Assembly (NCBI GenBank): GCA_001005265.1
Contig: CP011392.1
Location: 1,361,902 to 1,425,901 of the forward strand
Length of the DNA: 64,000 nt
Direction of reading: 5' to 3'
Origin: Dehalogenimonas sp. WBC-2
Lineage (GTDB): Bacteria > Chloroflexota > Dehalococcoidia > Dehalococcoidales > Dehalococcoidaceae
Shown here: in pieces, positions 47,462-56,885 of the stretch
How the letters are laid out: the number at the start of each line of letters is the position of its first letter
Numbering within the stretch: position 1 is the stretch's first letter
Notes under the pieces: model-generated
The model's database searches: none
What the model was told of the DNA's origin: nothing
What the model saw: only the letters and a program-made list of their open reading frames with translations
Made by a program: the position numbers and the translations under genes

Positions 47462-49141
47462 ATGACTGATAAAAAAACGGTTCAATCTTTAAATGAAACA
47501 CCGGAAAAGAGAAGGAATATTCCTTCTATCTCTCCAAGCAGCACTTCAGATCTGGAAACCGAGCTCCGGGTTTACCAGGCCGAACTTGAAATGCAGAACG
47601 AGATGTTGCGGGAAACGGAAGACCACCTGGAAGAATCAAACGCGGTCTACCACCAGTTGTTCAATCTCTCCCCGATGCCGTATTTCGTCATTGACTCCAA
47701 CCTGACTATAACCATTGCAAACAACGCCGGAGCCGAATTGCTGGATAAAACACCATCGGAGCTCATTGGCGAACGTTTCAGCCGATTCATCGTGCCGGAT
47801 TTCCAGGACAGCTTTCATCACTGCCTCGCCGGTTTGTCAGGGAAAAAATTGCGGAACCTTGTGGATACCGTCATAACGCTAGACGATAAAAAACAGATCA
47901 ACGTAGAAATCATCGCCGCCAGGACCGGAGCCACGGGATTGAATTATCTTATCGCCGTGATCGATATAACGGAGCGGCGACAGAACGTCTTCACTCTGCG
48001 CGAACTGAAACTCCTCGATAATGCCCTGGATTGCGTCAATGCCCAGGTGGTGTACCTGGACACCAATTTTAATTTCATCCTGGTCAATACAGCTTACGCC
48101 AAAGTGTGCGGTTACCCCAAAGAATTCTTCCCGGGGAAGAACCATTTTGTACTGTACCCCGACGATGAGAATGAAGCCATTTTCCGCCGGGTCAGGGACA
48201 GCGGTGTTGCCGAAACTTACAGTGATAAGCCTTTTGAATTCCCCGGCCATTCTGAGCACGGCGTCACCTATTGGGACTGGACACTTACCCCGGTCAAATC
48301 ATTTTCCGGTGCAGTCGAAGGCCTGGTGTTTTCACTGACCGAAACCACTCAGCGGGTCAAAGCGGCCAAAGTGCTGCAAACTGTCTCTGAACAACTGGAA
48401 GACCAGGTAAGATCCCGTACCGCCGAGCTTGAGGACGTCAATCAACAATTAGCGCTGGAAATGGCACGCCGTACCCTGGCAAAAGATGAATTACGCGCCC
48501 TGTCACGGCGTCTGGTGGAACTGGAGGAGGCGGAACGCCGCCGCATTTCTCAGGAACTCCACGATGAAGTCGGCCAGCACCTGACCTTGCTCAAAATGAT
48601 ATTGGACACCGGTCGCCGGAACAACACCATGGGCAAAACAGCCATAGAATCAGCCATTGAGCAAACCAATCAGGTGATTACCCAGGTACGCGACCTGTCT
48701 CTACAGCTTCACCCGGCAATGCTGGATGTCCTGGGGCTGTCCTCAACACTGAAGGCTCTCTTTCAACGTTTAAAGGACTCTTCCGGTCTCATGATCGCTT
48801 TTGACGGCAATATTGATGATACCAGACTGAATCCAGACCTCAGACTATGCGCATACCGCGTGACACAGGAGGCGTTGACCAATATTCTGCGCTACGCCGA
48901 CGTCAATGAGGCAGCGGTCAGACTAACAGACAAAAAGGATCATTTTTGCATTGCCATCAGCGATAAGGGCAAGGGTTTTGATTGGGCAAAGCTTACCGCC
49001 GGCAAAAGCAGCGGTATTAGCAGTATGCGTGAGCGCATCATGACCTTTAATGGACGTTTCCGTCTGGAGACAGGGGTCGGCCTCGGCACTCTGGTTGAAG
49101 TGGAATTGCCCTATTCCATTGATAAGAAACAGAGTCCTTAA
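47462..49141 (+). CDS. PAS-containing histidine kinase of the NarL-partner (HisKA_3) type
   Basis: This 559-residue protein has a short N-terminal coiled coil (LETELRVYQAELEMQNEMLRE), two PAS domains (about 65-170 and 185-300), a helical linker, the phospho-acceptor motif RRRISQELHDEVGQHLTLL and an ATPase domain with ALTNILRYA, SDKGKGFDW and GISSMRERI. GGAGG lies six bases before ATG. It starts 30 bases after the CheB-CheR fusion, so the two are co-transcribed and probably act together. No response regulator follows. Confidence 0.94.
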   Translation: MTDKKTVQSLNETPEKRRNIPSISPSSTSDLETELRVYQAELEMQNEMLRETEDHLEESNAVYHQLFNLSPMPYFVIDSNLTITIANNAGAELLDKTPSELIGERFSRFIVPDFQDSFHHCLAGLSGKKLRNLVDTVITLDDKKQINVEIIAARTGATGLNYLIAVIDITERRQNVFTLRELKLLDNALDCVNAQVVYLDTNFNFILVNTAYAKVCGYPKEFFPGKNHFVLYPDDENEAIFRRVRDSGVAETYSDKPFEFPGHSEHGVTYWDWTLTPVKSFSGAVEGLVFSLTETTQRVKAAKVLQTVSEQLEDQVRSRTAELEDVNQQLALEMARRTLAKDELRALSRRLVELEEAERRRISQELHDEVGQHLTLLKMILDTGRRNNTMGKTAIESAIEQTNQVITQVRDLSLQLHPAMLDVLGLSSTLKALFQRLKDSSGLMIAFDGNIDDTRLNPDLRLCAYRVTQEALTNILRYADVNEAAVRLTDKKDHFCIAISDKGKGFDWAKLTAGKSSGISSMRERIMTFNGRFRLETGVGLGTLVEVELPYSIDKKQSP

Positions 49142-49173
49142 AGCATTATACACTGACCTCTGATTCGCCCTGA

Positions 49174-49222
49174 TTGTCCCCCCTGTCCCGAGTTAGCACT
49201 CGGGGAGCGAAATCGAAGGGTC
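49174..49222 (-). repeat. 49-base dispersed palindromic repeat, copy 2
   Basis: Inverted relative to the copy at 13165-13213 and identical at 43 of 49 positions. The stem-loop CCGAGTTAGCACTCGG is perfectly kept. It lies 30 bases after the kinase stop. Confidence 0.75.
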
Positions 49223-49380
49223 TACATTATTCGGCACCCTAATTACAAAATATATCCTCAAAAAGTTCAAAAACCCCATTGACACTCAACTACTCGTGTG
49301 CTAACATTCGTTCTCTGTTTACTAGTTGGTTATAAAGAGTATTTGATTTATTGGTTGATTATGGCAAACAACCGGTTGTT

Positions 49381-49530
49381 TTATCATTTTTTCATTTGCA
49401 GAGAAACAACCACGGGGAATATATCCGGTAGTTCAAAGGAGTATTTGTTTCTTCCGAAAACAACCTCCAAAAATCGCCGTTTTTAATCGTAAACAGGGAG
49501 GTTGTTTCAGTTGATTTACCATTTTTTAAT
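49381..49530 (+). repeat. AAACAACC-type repeat element, copy 1
   Basis: The segment aligns with the reverse complement of the last 150 or so bases of the window. The best part (49448-49513) is identical at 63 of 66 positions. It contains arms AAACAACCTCC and GGAGGTTGTTT around a near-palindromic AAAAATCGCCGTTTTT centre. The AAAGAGTATTTG motif before the core is also shared. Confidence 0.75.
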
Positions 49531-49684
49531 AAAACAATTCCTCCGTTCGCATTTTGAGATTAAGGGTTTAGAATTTTTTACAATTTTGGTATTTGCTGTC
49601 CGTTATGTTATTTACACGTATAACTCTTTATATACACCCCGGCACGTGATAGAATAAGCAGTTGGTATTATATTTGGAGGGTCA

Positions 49685-50080
49685 ATGAGCATCTTCAAAG
49701 CTGTTCTGGGTATCTGCGACACCAAACCTCTGGTTGACACCGCCTGGGAATTAAAAGATGGTCAAGCGATTGTGAATCTGAAAAACGCCAGCGTTTTAGC
49801 CGGCAAGGGCAGCGCTACCTATCTAAAAGGTAAAGGACTGGAAAAGCCGGTGCTGGTGGTGCGGGGCCAGGACAATAAACTTTACGCCTATCAGGACCGC
49901 TGCACTCACGGCGGCCGCAAGATAGACCCCGTCCCCGGCCAGGCCAAACTCAAATGCTGCAGCGTCAACCACAGCACCTTTGACTATGATGGCAAACCAC
50001 AATCCGGCCCGGCCAAACATGACATCAAACGCTATGAGGCTAAGGAGTCCGGCGAGCGCTTGGTGATTAAACTCTCTTAG
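49685..50080 (+). CDS. Rieske-type [2Fe-2S] ferredoxin
   Basis: This 131-residue protein has the first Rieske half-motif CTHGG (Cys73, His75). The second is CCSVNHSTFDYDGKP (Cys91, Cys92, His96). The spacing in the second half is C-x3-H or C-x4-H, not the usual C-x2-H, so the cluster geometry may be atypical. There is no signal peptide or membrane helix, so it is a cytoplasmic electron carrier. GGAGGG precedes the ATG. It is followed after 11 bases by a hypothetical gene. Confidence 0.85.
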   Translation: MSIFKAVLGICDTKPLVDTAWELKDGQAIVNLKNASVLAGKGSATYLKGKGLEKPVLVVRGQDNKLYAYQDRCTHGGRKIDPVPGQAKLKCCSVNHSTFDYDGKPQSGPAKHDIKRYEAKESGERLVIKLS

Positions 50081-50091
50081 GAATAAACACA

Positions 50092-50808
50092 ATGGCTAAC
50101 CGATTTAGCGAACAACTTGAAAAAATAGTCCGCGGTAGTAACCGGCCGATGGGCTTCAGTCAGACGGTGGCGGCGGTTAAACCTCGCCTTTTCGTCATGG
50201 CCGAAGCCCCGGACCTGGAGAATGGCGCCAGCCTGCCGGGTGTTGATGCGGTTTTGACCATCACCCCATGCAAATGTAAAGGCAAAAAATCCGGCGCACT
50301 GCGCGGTTGCGCTGTGTCCGGCACATCCGAACACAGCGGTTGCGATTTTGTCGTTTTTAATCTCGACGGAGCGGTGGCTGCTGAGGGTGGGGAAGAAACC
50401 GCCCGTTTGATCCGCATAGAACCCGACCTTACCGATGCCCAGCTTCGGGCAGTCGGCGGGCTGGATATGGCAGCGGTTATAGCCGAGTTCGGCCTGGGAG
50501 ACGCGCTCACCTTCCGCGATCTTCTGTCGGTGCAGCGCCTGGCCGATTTTTGCGGCAGGCAGCCGATCTTGCTGAAGATCGCGCAGCTATATTCCAAGGT
50601 GGAGCTCCAGTCCCTGTGGGACAGGGGTATCACCGGTATAGTTTTCGATGCCGGAATTATCGACGCCGCCAAACTCAGGGAACTGGTGGATTCACTGGAA
50701 CCCAGGAAACGCACTAAGGAAAAGTCTACGGCTATTGTTAGTCAGCCGCCCCCGGTCGCCGCGCCGGCTGAAGATGATCCCGAAACAGAGCCGGAAGAAG
50801 ACGATTAA
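50092..50808 (+). CDS. Conserved-looking hypothetical protein with acidic tail
   Basis: This 238-residue protein matches no family I can name. The middle has alternating strands and helices (PRLFVMAEAPDL, VDAVLTITP, CDFVVFNLDG, LIRIEPDLTDAQL, GITGIVFDAGII), which suggests a TIM-barrel-like fold, and a CKCKGKKSG cysteine pair. The last 20 residues are highly acidic and proline-rich. It follows the Rieske gene by 11 bases and precedes rsmI by 35, so it is probably in one operon with both. Confidence 0.8.
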   Translation: MANRFSEQLEKIVRGSNRPMGFSQTVAAVKPRLFVMAEAPDLENGASLPGVDAVLTITPCKCKGKKSGALRGCAVSGTSEHSGCDFVVFNLDGAVAAEGGEETARLIRIEPDLTDAQLRAVGGLDMAAVIAEFGLGDALTFRDLLSVQRLADFCGRQPILLKIAQLYSKVELQSLWDRGITGIVFDAGIIDAAKLRELVDSLEPRKRTKEKSTAIVSQPPPVAAPAEDDPETEPEEDD

Positions 50809-50843
50809 TCCCCGGTACCTCACCGGATGAACCGGAGGTAAAC

Positions 50844-51662
50844 ATGCCGACGCTTTACGTGGTCGCCACGCCAATCGGCAACCTTGAGGATATCACCCTC
50901 CGTGCCATCCGGGTGCTCACAGAATCAAGCCTCATCGCCGCCGAAGATACCCGGCGCACGGTGAAACTGCTGAATGCGCTGAATATCAAGGTGCCGCTCA
51001 CCAGTTATTACGAGCATAATAAGCTCTCCAAACTTGACTATATCATTTCTAAGTTGGAAGTGGGCGATGTGGCACTGGTGTCGGACGCAGGTACGCCAGG
51101 CATCGCCGATCCGGGATATGAACTTATCGCCGCCGCCATAGACCGTGGATTCCGGGTCGAGGTCATTCCCGGCCCGTCCAGCGTCATCACCGCCCTGGCA
51201 GTTTCGGGACTGCCGACGGCGGAGTTCCGCTTCATAGCTTTCCTGCCCCGGAAAGCGTCGGAGCGGCGGGCGGTGCTCGAAAGACTTGCGGCCGACCCGT
51301 CAACACTGGTGTTTTTGGAAGCCCCGCACCGGATGACAGAGACGCTTGAAGCCATGGCCGGGGCGCTGGGCAACCGCAGGACGGCGGTGTGCCGTGAACT
51401 GACCAAATTACATGAGGAAGTGTACCGGGGCACACTGGCTGGCGCACTGGCCCACTTCGCCGAACCGAGGGGCGAGTTCGTCATCGTCATTGAAGGTTCC
51501 AAAACGGTGGAAGCCGCACCGGTGCTAAATGACGGCATCATAGAACGCCTGCAAACGATGAAATGTGACGGGGTTCCGGCCAAAGAAGCCACGGCGCGAC
51601 TGGCAGCGGGCACCGGGTTGTCACGGCGGGAACTTTACGGGGCTTGGCTTAAACTTAAGTAA
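50844..51662 (+). CDS. rsmI: 16S rRNA (cytidine-1402-2'-O)-methyltransferase RsmI
   Basis: RsmI methylates the ribose of C1402 in 16S rRNA. The 272-residue protein has the TP-methylase start TLYVVATPIGNLEDITLRA, AAEDTRRTVKLLN, ALVSDAGTPGIADPGYEL and IPGPSSVITALAVSGLP, all standard for RsmI. GGAGG precedes the ATG. It is followed by a small zinc-ribbon gene and metG. Confidence 0.96.
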   Translation: MPTLYVVATPIGNLEDITLRAIRVLTESSLIAAEDTRRTVKLLNALNIKVPLTSYYEHNKLSKLDYIISKLEVGDVALVSDAGTPGIADPGYELIAAAIDRGFRVEVIPGPSSVITALAVSGLPTAEFRFIAFLPRKASERRAVLERLAADPSTLVFLEAPHRMTETLEAMAGALGNRRTAVCRELTKLHEEVYRGTLAGALAHFAEPRGEFVIVIEGSKTVEAAPVLNDGIIERLQTMKCDGVPAKEATARLAAGTGLSRRELYGAWLKLK

Positions 51663-51696
51663 CCTTTATAATACGAAGATATTTTCGGAGGCAAAA

Positions 51697-51912
51697 ATGC
51701 GACGCGGATGTATTTCCCTGGGTAATATGAAATGTGATGAATGCGGCCGGGTCATCGGCTACCCGGAACGCTACCTGGTAACAGATGAAAAAGACGGCGA
51801 GGAAGTCGCCAAAGGCGTCTCTGTACGCTACTGTGTGGAGTGTGCCCTAGCCAAGGGTTATGCCCATTACCGCGAGGAAAAAGGCGAGCGGACACTGACC
51901 TTTCTGCCGTAA
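51697..51912 (+). CDS. Small zinc-ribbon protein upstream of metG
   Basis: The start at 51697 has CGGAGG five bases upstream, giving 71 residues. It has CDEC and CVEC knuckles for one zinc site, with a glycine-rich turn and a YRVTDE-like strand region between them (ERYLVTDEKDGEE). No family name is certain. TATAAT at 51667-51672 may drive this gene and metG, six bases downstream. Confidence 0.8.
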   Translation: MRRGCISLGNMKCDECGRVIGYPERYLVTDEKDGEEVAKGVSVRYCVECALAKGYAHYREEKGERTLTFLP

Positions 51913-51918
51913 TTTAGG

Positions 51919-53583
51919 ATGACGGAACGCATTTTTATCGGCGTGGCATGGCCATACGCCAACAACCGCCTGCACCTTGGGCACGTCGCCGGGGCATATC
52001 TGCCGCCCGACATCTTCGCCCGCTACCACCGCACCCGCGGCGATGAGGTGCTGATGGTATCCGGCTCTGACCAGCACGGCACCCCGGTGACCATCCGTGC
52101 CGAGGCTGAAGGCAAGTCCCCGGCTGAAGTAGCCGATTATTTCCACCGCAAGTTCGTTGAGAACTGGTCGGCGCTGGGTATCACTTTTGATCTTTACACC
52201 ACCACCGGCACCCCCAACCATACGGCGGTAGTTCAGGATATCTTTCTCAAGCTCCTGGAAAAAGGCTATCTCTACAAGGAAACTGTTTCTCAGGCTTACT
52301 GCGCCAGTTGCCGTCGTTTCCTGCCCGACCGCTATGTTGAGGGCATCTGTCCCTCCTGCAAGACCGCAGGAGCCCGTGGTGACCAGTGCGACGCCTGCGG
52401 TAAACCGATGAACCCGGCAGAACTTATCAACGCCTGTTGCAAGTTGTGCGGCACCGCGCCAGAGTTTCGGGATACCGAGCATTTCTTCCTGCGGCTGTCG
52501 GCCTTTGAGCAACCCCTGTTGGAGTGGGTTAGTCAGCAAAGCGGCCATTGGCGGCTAAACGTCCAACGCTTCACCAAACGCTACCTGGAAGAGGGCTTGC
52601 ACGACCGGGCTATCACACGGGACATCACCTGGGGTATCCCGGTACCATTACCCGGTTATGAAGACAAGCGTATTTATGTCTGGTTCGAGGCGGTTATTGG
52701 TTACCTTTCAGCCAGCAAGGAATGGGCACAGCGCAGCGGCGATCCGGAGGCCTGGCGCAAATTCTGGCAGGAAGAATGCAAGAGCTATTATTTCATCGGC
52801 AAGGATAATATCCCGTTTCACACCATCATCTGGCCGGCCATGCTCATGGGATACGGCGGACTCAATCTACCTTACGATGTACCGTCTAACGAGTTCCTGA
52901 CCGTAGAGGCGCAGAAACTGTCCAAGAGCCGGAACGTGGCTATCTGGTTGGACGATTTCCTGTCCCGTTACCAGCCGGACGCTTTACGCTACGTTCTTTC
53001 GGCCAATATGCCCGACACTTCCGATACCGATTTTTCGTGGCGTGAGTTCGTGCGCCGCAATAACGATGAATTAGTAGCCACCTACGGCAATCTGGTCAAC
53101 CGGGTGCTTTCTATGCTGCAAAAGCATTTTGAGGGCAAGGTGCCGGAGCATGGCAAACTGGACCAGCGCAGTTTGGAAGTCATCACCAAGACCGAATCAA
53201 CGCTACAGGTGATGGACGACCTGATTTACGGCTGCAAGTTCAAAGAAGCCATCAAAACCGCTATGGCGCTGGCCGCCGAAGCCAACCGTTACCTGGACGA
53301 AAAATCGCCCTGGAAATCGGTCAAAACAGACAAGCAGGCGGCGGCCGACGCACTTTATACCGCTCTTACGGTGATCTCAGGACTGCGGACGGCTTTCTAT
53401 CCCTTCCTGCCGTTCAGTTCGGAAAAACTGAACCATTTTCTGGGTTATGACGGCAGCATAGAGGCCGATGGCTGGAAGCTGCGGCACCCGGTACCCGGCG
53501 CTGAGTTAAACCCGCCGGAAGCGCTGTTCATTAAGCTGGATGAAGCGATAATCGAAGAGGAAACGGCCCGCTTAGGCCTTTGA
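51919..53583 (+). CDS. metG: Methionyl-tRNA synthetase
   Basis: This 554-residue class I synthetase has the HLGH form of the HIGH motif (residues 18-21), KLSKS as KMSKS, and the connective zinc domain with CASC, CPSC, CDAC and CKLC, i.e. the double-knuckle type. The anticodon-binding helical domain completes it; there is no C-terminal tRNA-binding EMAP domain. No strong ribosome-binding site precedes the start; translation is probably coupled to the zinc-ribbon gene six bases upstream. Confidence 0.97.
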   Translation: MTERIFIGVAWPYANNRLHLGHVAGAYLPPDIFARYHRTRGDEVLMVSGSDQHGTPVTIRAEAEGKSPAEVADYFHRKFVENWSALGITFDLYTTTGTPNHTAVVQDIFLKLLEKGYLYKETVSQAYCASCRRFLPDRYVEGICPSCKTAGARGDQCDACGKPMNPAELINACCKLCGTAPEFRDTEHFFLRLSAFEQPLLEWVSQQSGHWRLNVQRFTKRYLEEGLHDRAITRDITWGIPVPLPGYEDKRIYVWFEAVIGYLSASKEWAQRSGDPEAWRKFWQEECKSYYFIGKDNIPFHTIIWPAMLMGYGGLNLPYDVPSNEFLTVEAQKLSKSRNVAIWLDDFLSRYQPDALRYVLSANMPDTSDTDFSWREFVRRNNDELVATYGNLVNRVLSMLQKHFEGKVPEHGKLDQRSLEVITKTESTLQVMDDLIYGCKFKEAIKTAMALAAEANRYLDEKSPWKSVKTDKQAAADALYTALTVISGLRTAFYPFLPFSSEKLNHFLGYDGSIEADGWKLRHPVPGAELNPPEALFIKLDEAIIEEETARLGL

Positions 53584-53609
53584 TTTAAGATAGTAAGGCG
53601 GATGGAAAA

Positions 53610-54581
53610 TTGGATCTGAGAACCATTTACGCCCCGGTTGTCAGCGATTTGGCGGCGGTGGAGCAAAATTTCCACACCCTTGCTGATACCTGGCAGGATG
53701 ACTTCCCCGGCCTGCACGACATGCTGACCCATATTCTGGTGGGTGGCAAGATACTGCGTCCGGCGCTGACCTTCATGTCCGGACGCTGCCTCAACGGTCA
53801 CACCGACCGCATACTGAATATGGCCACAGCCAATGAACTGTTGCATATCTCCACACTGGTCCACGACGATGCCATTGACCGGGCCGATACCCGCCGCGGC
53901 AAGCTAACCATTAACAAACTCTGGGGCATCGACAATGCCGTTCTATTAGGTGACTTTCTGTTCGCCCGAGCAGGCGAATTCGCCGCCGCCACCGATAATC
54001 TACGAGCAGTTAAACTTTTTTCACACACTCTTCAGGTGATAGCGGTCGGTGAATTACGGCAGGCCAGGGATGTTTTCAGCCCCAAGCAGAGTCTTGAAGG
54101 TTATTTTCAACGCATCTCCGGCAAAACCGCGGAGTTGCTGAAGATGTCCACTGAATCCGGGGCCATTTTAGCCGGCGGCAGTGAGTCTCAAATACAAGCG
54201 CTGGCTGATTTTGGCTTCAATCTGGGTCTGGCCTTCCAAATCGTTGATGATATTTTAGATTTCGTCGGCACCGAGGCGGAACTGGGCAAACCAGTAGGCT
54301 CCGATCTAAAGCAGGGCACGGTAACCCTTCCGGCACTGCTCATCATGGAGCGCTATCCCAACGCTAACCCGGTCAAAGATTTCATAGCAGGCAAGAATCG
54401 GGAAACCGACCTAGGCCGCGTCATCGATATGCTTAAAAACAGTGACATCATCGAAGATACTTACCGTCAAGCGATGATCTATTCTGAAAAAGCTGTTGAA
54501 AAGCTGGACACCATGCCGCGGACTGAATGCCGCGAGGCGCTCAAGCAATTGACTACCTATCTTGTCCGGCGCCGGATTTAA
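53610..54581 (+). CDS. Polyprenyl diphosphate synthase
   Basis: This 323-residue trans-prenyltransferase has the first aspartate-rich motif HDDAID and the second VDDILDF, plus GGKILRPAL and GDFLFARA. The small residues before the first motif suggest a long-chain product (for quinones), but this is inference. The start is TTG at 53610; an ATG at 53602 in another frame stops after five codons. It follows metG by 26 bases. Confidence 0.92.
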   Translation: MDLRTIYAPVVSDLAAVEQNFHTLADTWQDDFPGLHDMLTHILVGGKILRPALTFMSGRCLNGHTDRILNMATANELLHISTLVHDDAIDRADTRRGKLTINKLWGIDNAVLLGDFLFARAGEFAAATDNLRAVKLFSHTLQVIAVGELRQARDVFSPKQSLEGYFQRISGKTAELLKMSTESGAILAGGSESQIQALADFGFNLGLAFQIVDDILDFVGTEAELGKPVGSDLKQGTVTLPALLIMERYPNANPVKDFIAGKNRETDLGRVIDMLKNSDIIEDTYRQAMIYSEKAVEKLDTMPRTECREALKQLTTYLVRRRI

Positions 54582-54723
54582 AAGTGGGCTAAATCAGTGA
54601 AGGGTGTCATCGGTTGCATCGGATTCATATTGTCGGTCATTCCTATTCTTTATCCTGACTCACATTTCGGAAATTTGGAATTGGCTTGAAGGCCTTTTCG
54701 CCTAAAATATCCCCATGTAAAAC

Positions 54724-54755
54724 AAGAAGGCGCTGGCTTCCACCAGCGCCTTCTT
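54724..54755 (-). terminator. Terminator of ftsH
   Basis: A 13-base perfect stem (AAGAAGGCGCTGG with its complement) and a six-base loop lie 17 bases after the ftsH stop; the minus-strand continuation is CTTGTTTTAC. It may work in both directions because a polyprenyl synthase gene ends upstream on the plus strand. Confidence 0.82.
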
Positions 54756-54772
54756 CATAACCTACAATAAAC

Positions 54773-56743
54773 CTAGGCCGGGGCGATGTTAGGCATGGCA
54801 GTGCCGGGCTCCGGTGGTTTATGAGAGACCTTTTTCTTGGTCTTAACAACCTGGGTTTTTTCTTCCAGTTGAGTCTCAGGCTTTTTGGCCTCCGTCGCGG
54901 CAGTTCCGGTACCTGGAGGGGGTATCGGTTCGGTGAAAAGTTTTTCTAATTTTTCACCTTCCAATGTTTCCTCCGCGATCAGCTTCTCAGCGATATAGCG
55001 CAATCGGTCACGATTCTCGGTCAATATTGTCTTGGCCGTTTGGTAGCCGGTCTGGATAATGGCTTCAACTTCATTATCAATAAGATCGGCGGTTTTTTCA
55101 CCGTAATCCCGCTGTTCATGTATCTCTTTGCCAAGGAAAACCATCTCTTCCTTGCTGCCAAAGGTACGCGGCCCCAACTTTTCGCTCATGCCGTAGGAGG
55201 TAACCATCTTCTTGGCCAGGTTGGTAGCATCTTTAAAGTCCTGGGAAGCGCCAGTGGACATCTCATTGAATATGATCTCCTCGGCCAGCCGGCCGCCCAT
55301 AGAGATGGCTATCTTGGCCTTGAACTGGGAATTGGTGGCAATATAGCGGTCTTCAGCGGGCAATTGCTTGGTATAACCGCCAGCCATGCCGCGGGCAACA
55401 ATGGTTATCTTGTGAACCGGGTCGGCTTGGGGCAGCATTTTGGCCACCAGGGCATGCCCGGCCTCATGATAGGCGGTGATCTCTTTTTCATGGGCACTGA
55501 CCTTGCGACTCTTGCGCTCTGGCCCGGCAATAACACGGTCGATCGATTCTTCCAAGTCGACCATTTCAACAACCTTCTTGCCGCCGCGGGCCGCCAAGAT
55601 AGCGCCCTCATTCATCAGATTAGACAAGTCGGCGCCGGAAAACCCGATGGTCTGCTTAGCCAGGGATTCCAGATCAACATCAGGCGCCAGCGGCTTGCCT
55701 TTGGCATGAATCATAAGGATTTGATGTCGGCCATGAAGATCCGGCATATCCAGCACTACACGGCGGTCAAAACGGCCGGGGCGAAGCAGTGCCGGGTCCA
55801 GCACATCAGGCCGGTTGGTGGCAGCAATAACAATCACGGTGGTAGTGGCTTCAAAACCGTCCATCTCCACCAATATCTGGTTTAATGTTTGCTCACGTTC
55901 ATCGTGGCCGCCACCCAGTCCGGCGCCACGCTGACGACCGACGGCATCAATCTCATCAATGAAGATGATGCACGGCGCATTGCGTTTGGCCTGTTCAAAA
56001 AGGTCGCGGACGCGGGAAGCGCCGACACCAACAAACATCTCCACGAATTCGGAGCCGGAGATGGAGAAGAAGGGTACTCCTGCTTCACCGGCGATGGCAC
56101 GCGCGAGAAGGGTTTTACCGGTTCCGGGATAACCGATCAAAAGCACACCCTTAGGGATGCGGGCGCCCAATGCCTGGAACTTCTCACGTGATTTCAGGAA
56201 CTCAACGATCTCTTCTACTTCCTGTTTAGCTTCATCCACACCGGCCACGTTAGCAAAGGTCGTGGTCGGCTTATCCACACTGAAGAGTTTGGCTTTAGAA
56301 CGGCCAAAACTCATCGCCTGGGAATTGGCACCTCGCGCCTGGCTGAACATGAATAGGATAAGACCGCCGATGAATAAAAAGGGAATGACGGTGCCAAGTA
56401 GAGCACCCCAATCAAAACCGGAATTGCCTTTAACATTTACCTCCACACCCGTCAGGTCCAAACCTGGGATGTCGTAAAGGGAAGTCAAATATTCCTTATA
56501 AGTGAACAATTCCAGTGATGGATCCCCAGTATTGGGATAGCCCCCGGTGGTGGTGGCAGTGATCCGGTCGTCTTCGATAACGATACTCTGAACTTGGTGG
56601 TTCTGGGTCAGAGTTACCAATTGGTCCTGAGTCACTTCGGTCGGTTGAACATTGGTGGGGTTGAGAAAAAAGGCGAAAACAGCAATGCTGGCCAGCAGCA
56701 GTACGATATAGGCAATGGTTGTACGTTTCCAATTAAACTTCAT
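54773..56743 (-). CDS. ftsH: ATP-dependent zinc metalloprotease FtsH
   Basis: This 656-residue membrane-bound AAA+ protease has two N-terminal helices ([18 protein letters not shown] and [19 protein letters not shown]) around a periplasmic domain. The ATPase part has Walker [11 protein letters not shown] (Tyr replaces the usual Pro), Walker [13 protein letters not shown] and RPGRFDRRV. The protease part has HEAGH. The C-terminal 50 residues are a proline- and lysine-rich tail not typical of the family. A TATAAT promoter lies at 56786-56814. Confidence 0.97.
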   Translation of the reverse strand: MKFNWKRTTIAYIVLLLASIAVFAFFLNPTNVQPTEVTQDQLVTLTQNHQVQSIVIEDDRITATTTGGYPNTGDPSLELFTYKEYLTSLYDIPGLDLTGVEVNVKGNSGFDWGALLGTVIPFLFIGGLILFMFSQARGANSQAMSFGRSKAKLFSVDKPTTTFANVAGVDEAKQEVEEIVEFLKSREKFQALGARIPKGVLLIGYPGTGKTLLARAIAGEAGVPFFSISGSEFVEMFVGVGASRVRDLFEQAKRNAPCIIFIDEIDAVGRQRGAGLGGGHDEREQTLNQILVEMDGFEATTTVIVIAATNRPDVLDPALLRPGRFDRRVVLDMPDLHGRHQILMIHAKGKPLAPDVDLESLAKQTIGFSGADLSNLMNEGAILAARGGKKVVEMVDLEESIDRVIAGPERKSRKVSAHEKEITAYHEAGHALVAKMLPQADPVHKITIVARGMAGGYTKQLPAEDRYIATNSQFKAKIAISMGGRLAEEIIFNEMSTGASQDFKDATNLAKKMVTSYGMSEKLGPRTFGSKEEMVFLGKEIHEQRDYGEKTADLIDNEVEAIIQTGYQTAKTILTENRDRLRYIAEKLIAEETLEGEKLEKLFTEPIPPPGTGTAATEAKKPETQLEEKTQVVKTKKKVSHKPPEPGTAMPNIAPA

Positions 56744-56785
56744 TCTAGCCTCGTAAGTGAAAATAGTTGAAATAACATTAACTAT

Positions 56786-56814
56786 ATTATACCAGAAGGT
56801 ACGCTTTCCTCAAA
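56786..56814 (-). promoter_or_regulatory. Promoter of ftsH
   Basis: On the minus strand TATAAT (56786-56791) is preceded by TG-G (extended -10) and, 17 bases further, by TTTGAG (56809-56814). The leader would be about 36 bases, containing GAGG before the ATG. Confidence 0.7.
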
Positions 56815-56885
56815 GCTGTTCCTATTGGCTTTAAGTATCCCCATGTATTGTTTTTTACATTTCAACAGGGACAATCAATGATCAA

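Larger units (their letters stand above)
49142..49684. other. Repeat-rich AT-rich intergenic stretch
   Basis: No gene is supported across these 543 bases. The stretch carries a 49-base palindromic repeat (49174-49222), a 16-base perfect palindrome AAACAACCGGTTGTTT (49366-49381), and a repeat block whose 66-base core (49448-49513) recurs inverted at the right end of the window. The motif AAACAACC or its complement occurs at least five times. Confidence 0.7.

Noticed and set aside
49298-49486. A 62-codon frame in the repeat-rich region
   Set aside because: It lies across the repeat element, has no ribosome-binding site, and its similarity to the other copy is at DNA level including the palindromes.
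49360-49540. A CRISPR array
   Set aside because: The AAACAACC units are short, vary in spacing and orientation, and are not separated by spacers of equal length.
55040-55885. A 281-codon plus-strand frame
   Set aside because: Antisense to the conserved ATPase and protease domains of ftsH.
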